Of a stretch of DNA of 64,000 bases, positions 22,542-32,106 are shown in pieces; positions within the stretch are counted from its first letter, which is position 1; each line of letters begins with the position of its first letter. The DNA comes from Rhizobiales bacterium TNE-4 (lineage in GTDB: Bacteria > Pseudomonadota > Alphaproteobacteria > Rhizobiales > Beijerinckiaceae). Where the stretch lies: positions 868,001 to 932,000 of the forward strand of contig JAHRCV010000001.1 of NCBI GenBank assembly GCA_019083985.1, written 5' to 3'. A program made the position numbers and the translations under genes. The notes below the pieces were generated by a model. The model saw only the letters and a program-made list of their open reading frames with translations, was not told where the DNA came from and made no database searches.

Positions 22542-24211
22542 TGGCCAAAGACGATTCTGAACTTGTATTTCTTCCGCTTGGCGGGCTTGGCGAAATCGGC
22601 ATGAATGCCGCGCTCTACGGCTATGGCCCGAAGAAAAATCGCGAATGGATTTTGGTGGATTGCGGCATTGCCTTTGCGGGCGCTGAAGCGCCGGGTGTCG
22701 ATCTCTATCTGCCCGATTTGCGTTTCATCGAAACGCAGAAGGAGCGGTTGAAAGGCATTATCATCACGCATGCGCATGAAGACCATATTGGCGCTGTGAT
22801 GGATTTGTGGCCGCGACTGAAGGCGCCGCTTTATGCAACGCAATTTGCTGCGGATCTTTTGGAAGTTCGCCGCTTTCAGGAGCCAGGTGCCAAGCCTGTG
22901 CCAGTGACGGTGGTTGAACCCGGCAAGACATTCGATTGTGGGCCATTCAATATCGAGATGGTCCGTGTCGCGCATTCCATCCCGGAATCGACCGCGCTTG
23001 CCATCAAGACGCCGGCGGGTGTCATCGTGCATACCGGTGATTGGAAGATCGACAAGACGCCTGTCGTTGGTTGGACCACCGATGAAGATCGTCTGCGCGC
23101 ATTGGGCGATGAGGGCGTTCTTGCCCTCATTTGTGATTCCACCAATGTGAATCGCGATGGCATCAGCCCGAGCGAAGCCGATGTGTCGAAATCGCTCGCT
23201 GAGATTATTGGTCAGGCGAAAGGGCGCGTCGCCGTTACAACATTCGCATCGAACGTGGCGCGCATCCGTTCTGTGGCGGAAGCAGCCGCTGCCAATGATC
23301 GTGAAGTCGTCGTTGTCGGTCGTGCCATGGATCGCGTGATCCAAGTCTCGCGCGAACTTGGCCTTCTTGATGGCTTGCCGCCTTTCAAAACGGCTGATGC
23401 CTTTTCCTATTTGCCGCGGCACAAAGTGGTGTTGCTGCTCACCGGAAGCCAAGGCGAACCGCGCGCGGCGATGGCACGCGTTGCTGAAGAGCAGCATCCG
23501 GCGATTGCACTTGCACCCGGTGATCTTGCGATCTTCTCGTCACGCACCATTCCGGGCAATGAAAAGGCGGTTGGTAAAATCATTAATGGCCTTACGCGAA
23601 TGGGCATTGACGTCATCACGGACCGCGATGGGCTGGTGCATGTCTCGGGCCATCCGCGTAGAGGTGAACTCGAGCAGATGTATGCATGGGTGAAGCCAAA
23701 GATTGCCATTCCTGCCCATGGCGAGCCGTATCACTTGCATGAACATGCAAAGCTCGCGCGTAAACTTGGCGTGCCGCATGTGGTGGAAGCGACCGATGGC
23801 GAATTGGTGGCACTGTCGCCGGGTGTTCCCGCCATCATTGATGAGGTGGCATTCGGCCGTCTCAATAAGGATGGTAACATTATCACGGATGCGGGTGATC
23901 CGGCGGTGCAGGAGCGTCGCCGTCTGTCATTCGGCGGCATCATTTCGGTCGCTTTGGCGCTTGACTCACGCGGCGAACTCGCGGGCGATCCGACGTTCGA
24001 TATTTCCGGCTTGCCGGAGCGCGCCAGCAATGGCGATTTATTCGACGCCATTATCGAGGACGCTGTCGTTGCAACGCTCGACGGATTGCCGCGCGGCAAA
24101 AGGCGCGATCCTGACAGCGTCGAAACGGCGGTAGAACGCGCCGTCCGTGGAACTGTTGCCGAGCGCTGGGGCAAAAAGCCCGTGTGCCATGTTCTTGTCG
24201 TCAATGTTTAA
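22541..24211 (+). CDS. rnj: Ribonuclease J
   Basis: Metallo-beta-lactamase/beta-CASP nuclease with 5'-3' exonuclease and endonuclease activity on RNA. 556 residues. Zinc motif HAHEDH at 77-82, then VAHSIPES and HTGDWK (third and fourth motifs), ICDSTN, and the beta-CASP region with TTFASNVARIRS, LLLTGSQGEPRAAMARV and HVSGHPRRGEL. The C-terminal segment PVCHVLVVNV ends the chain. RNase J in alphaproteobacteria takes part in rRNA maturation and mRNA decay alongside RNase E. It overlaps birA by one base. Confidence 0.96.
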   Translation: MAKDDSELVFLPLGGLGEIGMNAALYGYGPKKNREWILVDCGIAFAGAEAPGVDLYLPDLRFIETQKERLKGIIITHAHEDHIGAVMDLWPRLKAPLYATQFAADLLEVRRFQEPGAKPVPVTVVEPGKTFDCGPFNIEMVRVAHSIPESTALAIKTPAGVIVHTGDWKIDKTPVVGWTTDEDRLRALGDEGVLALICDSTNVNRDGISPSEADVSKSLAEIIGQAKGRVAVTTFASNVARIRSVAEAAAANDREVVVVGRAMDRVIQVSRELGLLDGLPPFKTADAFSYLPRHKVVLLLTGSQGEPRAAMARVAEEQHPAIALAPGDLAIFSSRTIPGNEKAVGKIINGLTRMGIDVITDRDGLVHVSGHPRRGELEQMYAWVKPKIAIPAHGEPYHLHEHAKLARKLGVPHVVEATDGELVALSPGVPAIIDEVAFGRLNKDGNIITDAGDPAVQERRRLSFGGIISVALALDSRGELAGDPTFDISGLPERASNGDLFDAIIEDAVVATLDGLPRGKRRDPDSVETAVERAVRGTVAERWGKKPVCHVLVVNV

Positions 24212-24232
24212 CGGATAGGCCGGGAGGGTGCG

Positions 24233-24637
24233 ATGATTGGACGTCTCAACCATGTTGCGATTGCGGTGAAGGATCTTGCCGCGTCAACCGCGCTCTATCG
24301 CGATACGCTCGGCGCCAAGGTATCAGCACCCTTGCCGCAACCGGCCCATGGGGTGACGGTGGTTTTTGTCGAACTGCCGAACACGAAGGTGGAATTGCTT
24401 GAGCCGTTGGGCGAAGGCTCGCCGATTGCCAAATTCCTTGAACGCAACGCCGATGGCGGCATTCATCACATTTGCTACGAGGTTGCCGACATCCTGGCAG
24501 CGCGCGACAAGTTGAAAGCCGAAGGCGCGCGCGTGTTGGGCGATGGCGAGCCAAAAATCGGTGCGCATGGCAAGCCGGTGTTGTTCCTGCACCCGAAGGA
24601 TTTCAACGGCACGCTCGTTGAGCTGGAACAGGTCTGA
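24233..24637 (+). CDS. mce: Methylmalonyl-CoA/ethylmalonyl-CoA epimerase
   Basis: Vicinal-oxygen-chelate enzyme that interconverts (R)- and (S)-acyl-malonyl-CoA in propionyl-CoA use or the ethylmalonyl-CoA pathway. 134 residues with two beta-alpha-beta-beta-beta modules. Metal ligands are visible near the start (GRLNHVAIAV) and in NADGGIHHICYEV, with the terminal Glu in GTLVELEQV. A GGAGG site precedes the ATG. It lies 21 bp after rnj. Which of the two pathways it serves cannot be decided from this window. Confidence 0.92.
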   Translation: MIGRLNHVAIAVKDLAASTALYRDTLGAKVSAPLPQPAHGVTVVFVELPNTKVELLEPLGEGSPIAKFLERNADGGIHHICYEVADILAARDKLKAEGARVLGDGEPKIGAHGKPVLFLHPKDFNGTLVELEQV

Positions 24638-24638
24638 C

Positions 24639-24869
24639 ATGAATGTGACCGGTGCCATTGCGCTCTATTTTATCGTCTGGTGGATGACGCTCTTCACCGT
24701 GCTGCCGATTGGCGTGCGGAGCCAAGAAGAGGCGGGCGAGGTGGTGCCGGGCTCGGAAATCGGGGCTCCCACGCGGGCACGGATGGGTTTCAAGGTGCTC
24801 CTGACGACCCTGATTTCAATCCCCGTCTTCCTGGCGATCTGGTTCGGCGGAAGTCTCATCGAGTGGTGA
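24639..24869 (+). CDS. DUF1467 family small membrane protein
   Basis: 76 residues, two predicted transmembrane helices: about 6-24 (IALYFIVWWMTLFTVLPIG) and 52-72 (LLTTLISIPVFLAIWF). A short polar loop with RSQEEAGEVVPGSE joins them. This pattern matches DUF1467, a small family of unknown function found after mce in many alphaproteobacteria. The ATG follows the mce stop by one base, implying co-transcription and coupled translation. Confidence 0.85.
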   Translation: MNVTGAIALYFIVWWMTLFTVLPIGVRSQEEAGEVVPGSEIGAPTRARMGFKVLLTTLISIPVFLAIWFGGSLIEW

Positions 24870-24893
24870 AGGGCTGGGCTGAAAAATGCCCAG

Positions 24894-24921
24894 AAAAAAG
24901 GCAGGGCTGGAGCCCTGCCTT
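24894..24921 (-). terminator. Intrinsic terminator, minus strand
   Basis: GGCAGGGC (24919-24912) and GCCCTGCC (24907-24900) form a perfect 8-bp stem with TCCA loop, followed by TTTTTT (24899-24894), all read on the minus strand; flanking A-T pairs can extend the stem to 10 bp. In the plus direction it is followed by AAAGGGG, so it is oriented for the minus strand, where no protein gene exists to need it. Confidence 0.8.
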
Positions 24922-25087
24922 AAAGGGGTATGCAAGTCCCCACAGCCTTCGCCGCCGTCGCCTAAAAGGCGCCTCGCTAAAATCCCCGGGTTTTCCGGAG
25001 AGGCGAAGGTCACACGAGGTGTCCTCCCGAGACCTGGACCGTCGGCCCCACCGAATCTACGTCCGGATGGGCTCTTTTCGCTCCAAT
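24894..25087 (-). ncRNA. Candidate structured small RNA, family not recognised
   Basis: On the minus strand the 445-bp gap between the DUF1467 gene and proS holds a full transcription unit of about 194 nt. It has a promoter match upstream and ends in an intrinsic terminator with a six-T run. Internal pairings are strong: CCTTCGCC with GGCGAAGG closes a domain at about 24945-25010, inside which CCGG-AAAAC-CCGG and CGCC-TTTTA-GGCG form two hairpins. No convincing reading frame is present. Length would fit 6S RNA or a trans-acting sRNA, but I see no signature of SRP RNA, RNase P RNA or tmRNA and cannot confirm 6S. The remainder of the gap (25123-25314) shows nothing I can name. Confidence 0.5.
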
Positions 25088-25093
25088 GCGTAA

Positions 25094-25122
25094 GGATTAG
25101 CGCGTATTTTCAGGTCTGTCAC
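25094..25122 (-). promoter_or_regulatory. Promoter of the candidate small RNA
   Basis: Minus strand: GTGACA (25122-25117), exactly 17 nt, TAATCC (25099-25094). The -10 hexamer is identical to that of the tRNA-Asp promoter in this window, and the spacing is the same. Predicted start near 25087. Confidence 0.45.
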
Positions 25123-25314
25123 CTCTTTATGCAGGTAGGCGCTTCAAAAAGTCGCAATCCAAAATTGCTGCCAAAAAATGCGGCAAAGACCGCGTTGGAA
25201 AGGACGACGAAAGCCCATTTCGGGTGATGGCTGCCGCCTTGTTTTTTGGCCGTCGATGCGTTTCATGGGGCAGAGGGCTGGCACGGGCCAGCCGCTTTGA
25301 TTCTTCGGTGAGCC

Positions 25315-26637
25315 ATGCGCCTGTCACGCTATTTCATGCCCATTCTCCGCGAAACCCCGAAGGAAGCGGAGATCGTTTCGCACCGGCTGATGTTGCGTGC
25401 CGGTTTGATCCGGCAGCAGGCGGCAGGGTCTTATACGTGGCTGCCGCTGGGCTTGCGCGTGCTCGACAAGGTCAATGCGATCATCCGCGAGGAACAGAAC
25501 CGTTCCGGTGCGATCGAGCTTTTGATGCCAACGATTCAATCAGCGGATCTGTGGCGCGAGAGCGGGCGCTACGATGCGTATGGCAAGGAAATGCTGCGCA
25601 TCAAGGACCGGCATGAGCGCGACATGCTCTACGGGCCGACCAATGAGGAGATGATCACCGACATCTTCCGCGCCTATGTGAAATCCTACAAGGATGTGCC
25701 GCTCAACCTCTACCACATTCAGTGGAAGTTCCGCGATGAGGTGCGGCCGCGTTTCGGCGTGATGCGCTCACGCGAATTTTTGATGAAAGACGCCTACTCG
25801 TTCGATCTCGATCAGGCGGGCGCGCGCCATTCTTACAACAAAATGTTCGTCGCTTATTTGCGGACGTTCCATCGACTCGGTCTCACGGCGATTCCGATGC
25901 GGGCGGAAAGCGGTCCGATTGGGGGCGACATGAGCCATGAATTCATCATTCTCGCCTCGACCGGCGAGAGCGAAGTCTTCTGCGACAAGGCATTCCTCGA
26001 TTATCAAGTGCCGCCTGCCGACACGAATTTCGACGATGTTGCTGGCCTTGAATCAATCGTCAAGAAATGGACGACGCCCTATGCGGCGACGTCGGAGATG
26101 CATGATGCGGGAGCATTTGACACGCTGCCTGCCGATGATCGGGTCTCGGCCCGCGGCATCGAAGTCGGCCATATTTTCTATTTCGGCACGAAATATTCGC
26201 TGCCGATGAATGCTGTTGTGAAGGGTCCGGATGGGCAGGATGTGCCGGTTCATATGGGCTCATACGGGATCGGTCCGTCGCGGCTGATCGCGGCTGTGAT
26301 CGAAGCGAGCCATGACGATGGTGGCATTATCTGGCCGGAAGCGATTGCGCCATTCAAAGTCGGCATTCTCAACCTCAAGGCGGGCGATCAGGCTACCGAT
26401 GCAGCGTGCGAGACGCTCTATCATGCGCTCGAAACGCGCGGCATCGACGTGCTCTATGACGATACCGATGAGCGGCCGGGTGCGAAGTTTGCCACGGCCG
26501 ATCTGATTGGCCTGCCATGGCAGGCCGTCATTGGCCCGAAGGGGCTGGCCGAAGGCAAGATTGAACTCAAGCGGCGGACCGATGGTTCGCGCCAGCTTGT
26601 GTCTCTAGAAGACGCCGTGGCGATTTTGTCCGCGTGA
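25315..26637 (+). CDS. proS: Prolyl-tRNA synthetase (short alphaproteobacterial type)
   Basis: Class II aminoacyl-tRNA synthetase that charges tRNA-Pro. 440 residues, compared with ~570 for E. coli ProS: the editing (INS) domain between motifs 2 and 3 is absent, as is usual in alphaproteobacteria. Motif 1 region [18 protein letters not shown], motif 2 [20 protein letters not shown] with LMKDAYSF, motif 3 [10 protein letters not shown] and the C-terminal anticodon-binding domain (FKVGILNLK to the end) are visible. Proofreading of Ala-tRNA-Pro would need a separate factor not seen here. First of a plus-strand group proS-lolC-lolD-dnaE. Confidence 0.96.
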   Translation: MRLSRYFMPILRETPKEAEIVSHRLMLRAGLIRQQAAGSYTWLPLGLRVLDKVNAIIREEQNRSGAIELLMPTIQSADLWRESGRYDAYGKEMLRIKDRHERDMLYGPTNEEMITDIFRAYVKSYKDVPLNLYHIQWKFRDEVRPRFGVMRSREFLMKDAYSFDLDQAGARHSYNKMFVAYLRTFHRLGLTAIPMRAESGPIGGDMSHEFIILASTGESEVFCDKAFLDYQVPPADTNFDDVAGLESIVKKWTTPYAATSEMHDAGAFDTLPADDRVSARGIEVGHIFYFGTKYSLPMNAVVKGPDGQDVPVHMGSYGIGPSRLIAAVIEASHDDGGIIWPEAIAPFKVGILNLKAGDQATDAACETLYHALETRGIDVLYDDTDERPGAKFATADLIGLPWQAVIGPKGLAEGKIELKRRTDGSRQLVSLEDAVAILSA

Positions 26638-26657
26638 TATGAGAGGGTAGGCGCTCG

Positions 26658-27932
26658 ATGGCGCAGAACGTGCCGACGGGAACAAAACCCTTCTCGCTCT
26701 TCGAGTGGATGGTGGCGTTGCGCTATTTGCGCGCGCGCCGCCGTGAAGGCTTCATTTCAGTTATCGCCGGATTTTCCTTCGTCGGCATCATGCTCGGCGT
26801 CGCGACGCTCATCATCGTGCTTTCGGTGATGAACGGGTTCCGCAAGGAATTGCTCGACAAGATCGTCGGCATCAATGGCCACATCTTCGTCGCCGGGATC
26901 GACAAGCCGATGACGGACTATGTCGAAATCACCGATATTCTGAACAAGCTGCCGGGCGTCACTCTTGCTTTCCCGATGGTGGAAGGGCAGGCACTGGCCT
27001 CCTCTCCGGCCAATGCGGGGGGTGTGCTCGTGCGTGGTGTGCGCGGCAAGGATATTGAGCGTATTCCTTCAATTGCCAACAATATCCGCGCTGGTTCGCT
27101 CGATGATTTTGACAACCGCGGCGGCGTTGCGATCGGGCGGCGTCTGGCGGAGAACCTGTTCATTCGTCCAGGCGACTCCATCACATTGACCGCGCCGCGT
27201 GGCGCGCAGACGCCGTTTGGCACGACGCCGCGCATCAAATCCTATCCGGTGATTGCAGTTTACGAAGTTGGCATGTCGGAGTTCGATTCCGCCTTCGTCT
27301 ATATGCCGCTCAGTGAAGCGCAGGCCTATTTCAACCGCGATGGCGATGTGAATGTCGTCGAGGTGTTTCTGGACAATCCGGATCGGATTGATCCGGCCAA
27401 GGCGGCGATCGATGCGAATATCGAACGGCCGATCCTTGTGACCGATTGGCGTATGCGCAACCGTACCTTCTTCGGCGTTCTCGAAGTCGAGCGCAATGTG
27501 ATGTTCCTTATCCTCACCTTGATCGTGCTCGTGGCGGCGATGAACATCATCTCTGGCTTGATTATGCTGGTGAAGGATAAGAGCAGCGATATCGCTATTT
27601 TGCGCACGATGGGCGCTACGAAGGGCGCGATCATGCGCGTCTTCCTGATTACGGGGGCGGCGATTGGTGTCGCAGGCACGCTGGCTGGGTTTCTGCTCGG
27701 GCTCCTCATCAGCCTTAATGTGGAATCGATCCGCGCGTTTATTTCGCGGATGACGAATACCAATTTGTTCCCCGCAGAATTCTATTTCCTGAGCCGTTTG
27801 CCGTCCGTCGTTGATCCGCGCGAAGTGGCAGTCGTTGTTACGATGGCGTTGGTTCTTTCGCTGTTAGCAACGCTTTATCCGGCGTGGCGCGCAGCGAAGC
27901 TCGATCCCGTGGAGGCCTTGCGCTATGAGTGA
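26658..27932 (+). CDS. lolC: Lipoprotein-releasing ABC transporter permease LolC/LolE
   Basis: Inner-membrane permease that extracts lipoproteins for transfer to LolA. 424 residues: one N-terminal helix ([27 protein letters not shown]), a periplasmic MacB-like core domain, then a C-terminal FtsX-type block of three helices ([75 protein letters not shown]). Only one permease is encoded, so the transporter is probably homodimeric (LolF-like) as in many non-gamma proteobacteria. It overlaps lolD by 8 bp. Confidence 0.94.
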   Translation: MAQNVPTGTKPFSLFEWMVALRYLRARRREGFISVIAGFSFVGIMLGVATLIIVLSVMNGFRKELLDKIVGINGHIFVAGIDKPMTDYVEITDILNKLPGVTLAFPMVEGQALASSPANAGGVLVRGVRGKDIERIPSIANNIRAGSLDDFDNRGGVAIGRRLAENLFIRPGDSITLTAPRGAQTPFGTTPRIKSYPVIAVYEVGMSEFDSAFVYMPLSEAQAYFNRDGDVNVVEVFLDNPDRIDPAKAAIDANIERPILVTDWRMRNRTFFGVLEVERNVMFLILTLIVLVAAMNIISGLIMLVKDKSSDIAILRTMGATKGAIMRVFLITGAAIGVAGTLAGFLLGLLISLNVESIRAFISRMTNTNLFPAEFYFLSRLPSVVDPREVAVVVTMALVLSLLATLYPAWRAAKLDPVEALRYE

Positions 27933-28620
27933 GGCGATCCCGGATCCCGTTCTCTATTGCTCGAAAATCGAGCGCCGCTTCCACGATGCCGAGCGCGAAT
28001 TGCAGGTGCTGCGGGGCGCTGATCTCGCCATCTGGCCGGGCCAATCGGTTGCGCTGATTGCGCCCTCGGGCTCTGGGAAATCGACGCTGTTGCAGATTGC
28101 CGGCCTGCTCGAAAAGCCCGATGCCGGTGAGGTCTATATCAACGCGCAAGGCACGGTCGACCTTGATGATGAAGCGCGGACGCGGCTCAGGCGCCTGTCC
28201 ATTGGCTTTATCTATCAATCTCATCATCTGCTGCCGGAATTCACGGCACTCGAAAATGTCATGTTGCCGCAACTCATTCGCGGCTTGACGAAAGCGGAAG
28301 CATCCAAACGTGGCACGGAATTACTGACCTATCTTGGGCTTGGCGAAAGGCTGACGCATCGTCCGAGCGAATTGTCGGGCGGCGAGCAGCAGCGCGTGGC
28401 GATTGCGCGTGCGGTTGCCAATGGACCCGGACTTTTGCTGGCGGATGAACCGACAGGCAATCTTGACCCCAAAACGTCAGGCCATGTGTTTGAAACATTG
28501 ATGACGCTAGTGCGTGTGTCTGGGCTTGCGGCGATTGTCGCGACGCATAATCTTGAGCTTGCTTCACGGATGGACCGCCGCGTGACCATTGCTGACGGCC
28601 TCGTCGTCGAACTCGCGTGA
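27925..28620 (+). CDS. lolD: Lipoprotein-releasing ABC transporter ATPase LolD
   Basis: ATP-binding subunit driving LolC. 231 residues. Walker [10 protein letters not shown] (about 50-58), the Q-loop after [26 protein letters not shown] signature [14 protein letters not shown], Walker [13 protein letters not shown] and the H-loop VATHNLELA. This is the MacB/LolD subfamily pattern. Overlapping start with the permease supports a two-gene transporter. Confidence 0.96.
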   Translation: MSEAIPDPVLYCSKIERRFHDAERELQVLRGADLAIWPGQSVALIAPSGSGKSTLLQIAGLLEKPDAGEVYINAQGTVDLDDEARTRLRRLSIGFIYQSHHLLPEFTALENVMLPQLIRGLTKAEASKRGTELLTYLGLGERLTHRPSELSGGEQQRVAIARAVANGPGLLLADEPTGNLDPKTSGHVFETLMTLVRVSGLAAIVATHNLELASRMDRRVTIADGLVVELA

Positions 28621-28630
28621 GGAGAGGGCG

Positions 28631-31600
28631 ATGGCGCGCATTCTGAGCGAGGTCGGCTTTGTTCATCTTAACGTTCATTCGTCGTTCTCGCTGCTCGAAG
28701 GCGCGTTGAAGATCGATGAGTTGAAGAAGCTTGCGCTTAAAGATCAGATGCCGGCGCTGGCCCTGACCGATACGAATAATCTGTTTGGCGCGCTCGAATT
28801 TTCCGAAAAAATGGCGGGCGCAGGCATTCAGCCGATCATTGGCATTACCCTTTCGGTTGAACCGGGTGACCAGCAGGCGAGCCAGCGGCCGATGGTGCGG
28901 CCTGTGCGGCCGTCGCTTGTTCTGTTGGGCGCGACGGAAGAGGGTTATGCCAATTTGATGCGGCTTGGGTCGATGGCGTATGTCGATGTGCCGCCCGGTG
29001 AGCCGCCCCATGTTCCGCTCTCGCAAATTCTTGCCTTGAATGAAGGGATCATTTGTCTAACGGGCGGGCCGGATGGATTGATCGACCGGGCTTTGCGCGA
29101 TGGACAACGTGATCTTGCGCGTGACCGGCTCGTAACGCTGAGCGAAGCGTTCGGCGATCGACTTTATATCGAATTGCAGCGGCATGAGCTTGATGAAGAA
29201 CGTCGTGTCGAAGGCGCGTTGCTCGACCTCGCTTACGACAAGGATATTCCCATCGTCGGTACGAACGCCGTCTATTTTGCTGACCCAAAGGATCATGCGG
29301 CGCATGATGCGTTGCTGGCAATTGCCGAAGGACGGCTCGTCACTGATCCTGACCGGCGCAAGGTGACGCCTGACCACGCGTTCAAATCGCGCGCGGCGAT
29401 GCAGAAACTCTTTGCCGATCTTCCGGAAGCGGCGTCGAATTCGGTTGAGATTGCCTTGCGCTGCGCTTATCGCCCACGAACACGCAAGCCGATTTTGCCA
29501 CGTTTCACGGCCGGCGACACCGATGAAGGCGCCGCGCTGCGTGCCATGGCCGAGGAGGGCCTTACGGCGCGTTTGGCTGCGCATGGCCCGGCACCAGGGC
29601 TGACTGAACAGGATTATCGTGATCGGCTCGATTTTGAATTGGGCGTGATCGAGCGGATGAAATTTCCCGGCTATTTTCTGATCGTGGCTGATTTCATTCG
29701 CTGGGCGAAGGCGCACGGGATTCCCGTTGGGCCGGGCCGTGGTTCGGGCGCTGGTTCACTCGTCGCTTATGCGACAACCATCACGGATCTCGACCCGCTG
29801 CGCTTTGGCTTGCTCTTCGAGCGCTTCCTTAATCCTGAACGCGTATCGATGCCCGACTTCGACATCGATTTTTGTCAGGATCGGCGCGACGAAGTGATCG
29901 CCTATGTGCAAGAGCGTTATGGGCGCGGGCGCGTGGCGCAGATCATCACCTTCGGTACCTTGCTCGCGCGCGGCGTGATGCGCGATGTCGGCCGTGTTCT
30001 GTCCATGTCGTATGGACAGGTCGATAAGCTTACGAAAATGGTGCCGCAAAACCCGGCAAACCCGGTGACGTTGGCGCAGGCGATTGAGGGCGAACCAAAG
30101 CTGAAACAGGCGGCCGATGACGATCCGGTCGTCGGCGAAATGCTGAAGATCGCGCAGAAGCTTGAAGGGCTTTATCGCCACGCCTCCACGCATGCCGCAG
30201 GCATCGTGATCGGCGATCGTCCGCTTGAAGAGATCGTCCCGCTTTATCGCGATCCGAAATCCGATATGCCGGTGACCCAGTTCAATATGAAATGGGTGGA
30301 GCCAGCAGGTCTCGTCAAATTTGACTTCCTCGGCTTGAAGACGTTGACCGTTCTGCAAAAGGCGGTCGAATTGCTGAAAGATCGTGACATCCACGTCGAT
30401 CTGTCGGCGATCCCGCTTGATGATCAAAAGACGTTCGAAATGCTGGGACGTGGCGAGACAGTCGCGGTGTTTCAGGTGGAAAGTATCGGCATGCGCAAGG
30501 CGCTTGCCGAAATGCGAGCCGATCGGTTCGAGGATATCATTGCGCTCGTGGCCCTCTATCGCCCGGGCCCGATGGCCAATATTCCGACTTATTGCGCGCG
30601 CAAGCTTGGGCAAGAAGAGCCTGAATATCTACACCCAAAATTGGAAGCGGTTCTGAAAGAGACCCATGGCGTCATCATCTACCAAGAGCAGGTGATGCAG
30701 ATTGCGCAGATCCTGTCAGGCTATTCGCTTGGCGAGGCGGATCTGTTGCGCCGTGCGATGGGCAAAAAGATTAAGGCGGAGATGGATGCGCAGCGCGCCC
30801 GCTTTGTCGATGGTGCAGTTGAACGCGGGTTAGAGAAGGGCATCGCCGATCAGATTTTCGATTTGCTCGCAAAGTTTGCCGATTACGGGTTCAACAAATC
30901 CCATGCGGCCGCTTATGCGCTCGTTGCTTATCAAACGGCCTATTTGAAGGCGAACTATCCCGTCGAGTTTCTCGCTGCATCGATGACGCTCGATATGGGG
31001 AATACCGATAAGCTGTCGGAATTCCGTCGGGAAGCGCAGCGTATCGGCATCAAGGTGGAGCCGCCTTCGATCAATCGCTCGGGCATTGAATTTGACGTGC
31101 ATGAGGGCGCCATCCGGTATGCGCTTGCTGCAATCAAGGGCGTTGGGCGGCAGGCCGTCGAAAGCCTTGTTGAGGCGCGACAGGCGGGGCCTTTCAAAGA
31201 TCTCGGTGATTTCGCGCGGCGCATCCATCCGCGCCTCGTGAATAAGCGGACGCTTGAAAGCCTGATTGCGGCGGGTGCATTTGACGAGATCGAACCCGAT
31301 CGGGCGCGCGCTCATGCGGCACTCGATGCCATGTTGGCGGCTGCCAATCGGGCGCAGGAAGAAAGTGCGGCCGGGCAGGGCGATATTTTCGGAGCGCTCG
31401 GCGAGCCTGAGCCGCTTCGGGTCCCGCCTTATGCGCCTTGGGCGGCAGCGGAGCGGCTTCAGCGGGAATATGACGCCATTGGCTTCTTCCTGTCCGGCCA
31501 TCCCTTGGATGATTATCAGGGCGTGCTTGCGCGCTTACGTGTTCAGAATTGGGCTGAGTTTTCGCGGTCGGTCAAAGCGGGCGCGACGATGGGCAAGATC

Positions 31601-32065
31601 GCCGCCACCGTGCTTGACCGGCAGGAGCGGCGGACGAAATCGGGCTCCAAAATGGGGATCTTTTCCCTGTCGGACCAGACCGGCCATTTCGAGGCGATTA
31701 TCTTCTCGGAAGGGCTGAGCCAATACCGCGATCTGCTTGAGCCCGGACGCGCCGTGGTGCTGACGGTGCAAGCGAGCGTCGAAGGCGAGGAAGTGCGCGC
31801 GCGCATCGGGGCCGCAGAAGCGCTCGATAAGGCCGCTGAAAAGCTCACCTCCGCCATGCGGATTTATTTGCGGGACGACAAGCCGATACCCTCGATTGCG
31901 GAGCGGTTAAAAGAACGCGGCGATGGCGAAGTATCCGTCGTGTTGATGCTCGACGGTGGGCGCCGTGAGGTGGAAATCAGCCTAGGCAAAAAATTTAAAG
32001 CGAGCCCGCAGGTGGCATCGGCACTCAAAGCGGTGCAGGGCGTCGTCCAGGTTGAGATGGTCTAA
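28631..32065 (+). CDS. dnaE: DNA polymerase III alpha subunit
   Basis: Replicative polymerase catalytic subunit, 1144 residues. The N-terminal PHP domain begins FVHLNVHSSFSLLEGALK. Polymerase active-site acidic residues sit in MPDFDIDFCQDRRDEVI; the palm also shows GPGRGSGAGSLVAYA and, in the fingers, LYRPGPMANIPTY with YQEQVMQIAQ. A helix-hairpin-helix region lies near AAIKGVGRQAVESLVEARQ and an OB fold near TKSGSKMGIFSLSDQTGHFEAI. ATG 28631 has GGAGAGGG immediately upstream; the earlier in-frame start at 28589 lies within lolD. This is DnaE1, not ImuC-type DnaE2. Confidence 0.97.
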   Translation: MARILSEVGFVHLNVHSSFSLLEGALKIDELKKLALKDQMPALALTDTNNLFGALEFSEKMAGAGIQPIIGITLSVEPGDQQASQRPMVRPVRPSLVLLGATEEGYANLMRLGSMAYVDVPPGEPPHVPLSQILALNEGIICLTGGPDGLIDRALRDGQRDLARDRLVTLSEAFGDRLYIELQRHELDEERRVEGALLDLAYDKDIPIVGTNAVYFADPKDHAAHDALLAIAEGRLVTDPDRRKVTPDHAFKSRAAMQKLFADLPEAASNSVEIALRCAYRPRTRKPILPRFTAGDTDEGAALRAMAEEGLTARLAAHGPAPGLTEQDYRDRLDFELGVIERMKFPGYFLIVADFIRWAKAHGIPVGPGRGSGAGSLVAYATTITDLDPLRFGLLFERFLNPERVSMPDFDIDFCQDRRDEVIAYVQERYGRGRVAQIITFGTLLARGVMRDVGRVLSMSYGQVDKLTKMVPQNPANPVTLAQAIEGEPKLKQAADDDPVVGEMLKIAQKLEGLYRHASTHAAGIVIGDRPLEEIVPLYRDPKSDMPVTQFNMKWVEPAGLVKFDFLGLKTLTVLQKAVELLKDRDIHVDLSAIPLDDQKTFEMLGRGETVAVFQVESIGMRKALAEMRADRFEDIIALVALYRPGPMANIPTYCARKLGQEEPEYLHPKLEAVLKETHGVIIYQEQVMQIAQILSGYSLGEADLLRRAMGKKIKAEMDAQRARFVDGAVERGLEKGIADQIFDLLAKFADYGFNKSHAAAYALVAYQTAYLKANYPVEFLAASMTLDMGNTDKLSEFRREAQRIGIKVEPPSINRSGIEFDVHEGAIRYALAAIKGVGRQAVESLVEARQAGPFKDLGDFARRIHPRLVNKRTLESLIAAGAFDEIEPDRARAHAALDAMLAAANRAQEESAAGQGDIFGALGEPEPLRVPPYAPWAAAERLQREYDAIGFFLSGHPLDDYQGVLARLRVQNWAEFSRSVKAGATMGKIAATVLDRQERRTKSGSKMGIFSLSDQTGHFEAIIFSEGLSQYRDLLEPGRAVVLTVQASVEGEEVRARIGAAEALDKAAEKLTSAMRIYLRDDKPIPSIAERLKERGDGEVSVVLMLDGGRREVEISLGKKFKASPQVASALKAVQGVVQVEMV

Positions 32066-32073
32066 GATGGGGC

Positions 32074-32095
32074 GGACGGCGCGAACGCCGTCCTT
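32074..32095 (+). terminator. Terminator of dnaE (weak T-run)
   Basis: Perfect 8-bp stem GGACGGCG (32074-32081) / CGCCGTCC (32086-32093) with a CGAA tetraloop, starting 8 nt after the dnaE stop. Only TTCT follows, so termination may be partial. It separates dnaE from the convergent RTX gene. Confidence 0.6.
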
Positions 32096-32106
32096 CTGAT
32101 GTCGGC

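Noticed and set aside
24894-25087. Assigning the candidate RNA as SRP RNA, RNase P RNA or tmRNA
   Set aside because: The GGUCCGGAAGGAAGCAGCC-type SRP loop, the RNase P core GAGGAAAGUCC and any tmRNA acceptor arm or tag frame are all absent.
25129-25227. Short lysine-rich frame (32 codons from ATG 25129) upstream of proS
   Set aside because: No ribosome site, no membrane or domain feature, and the opposite strand also reads open; nothing separates it from chance.
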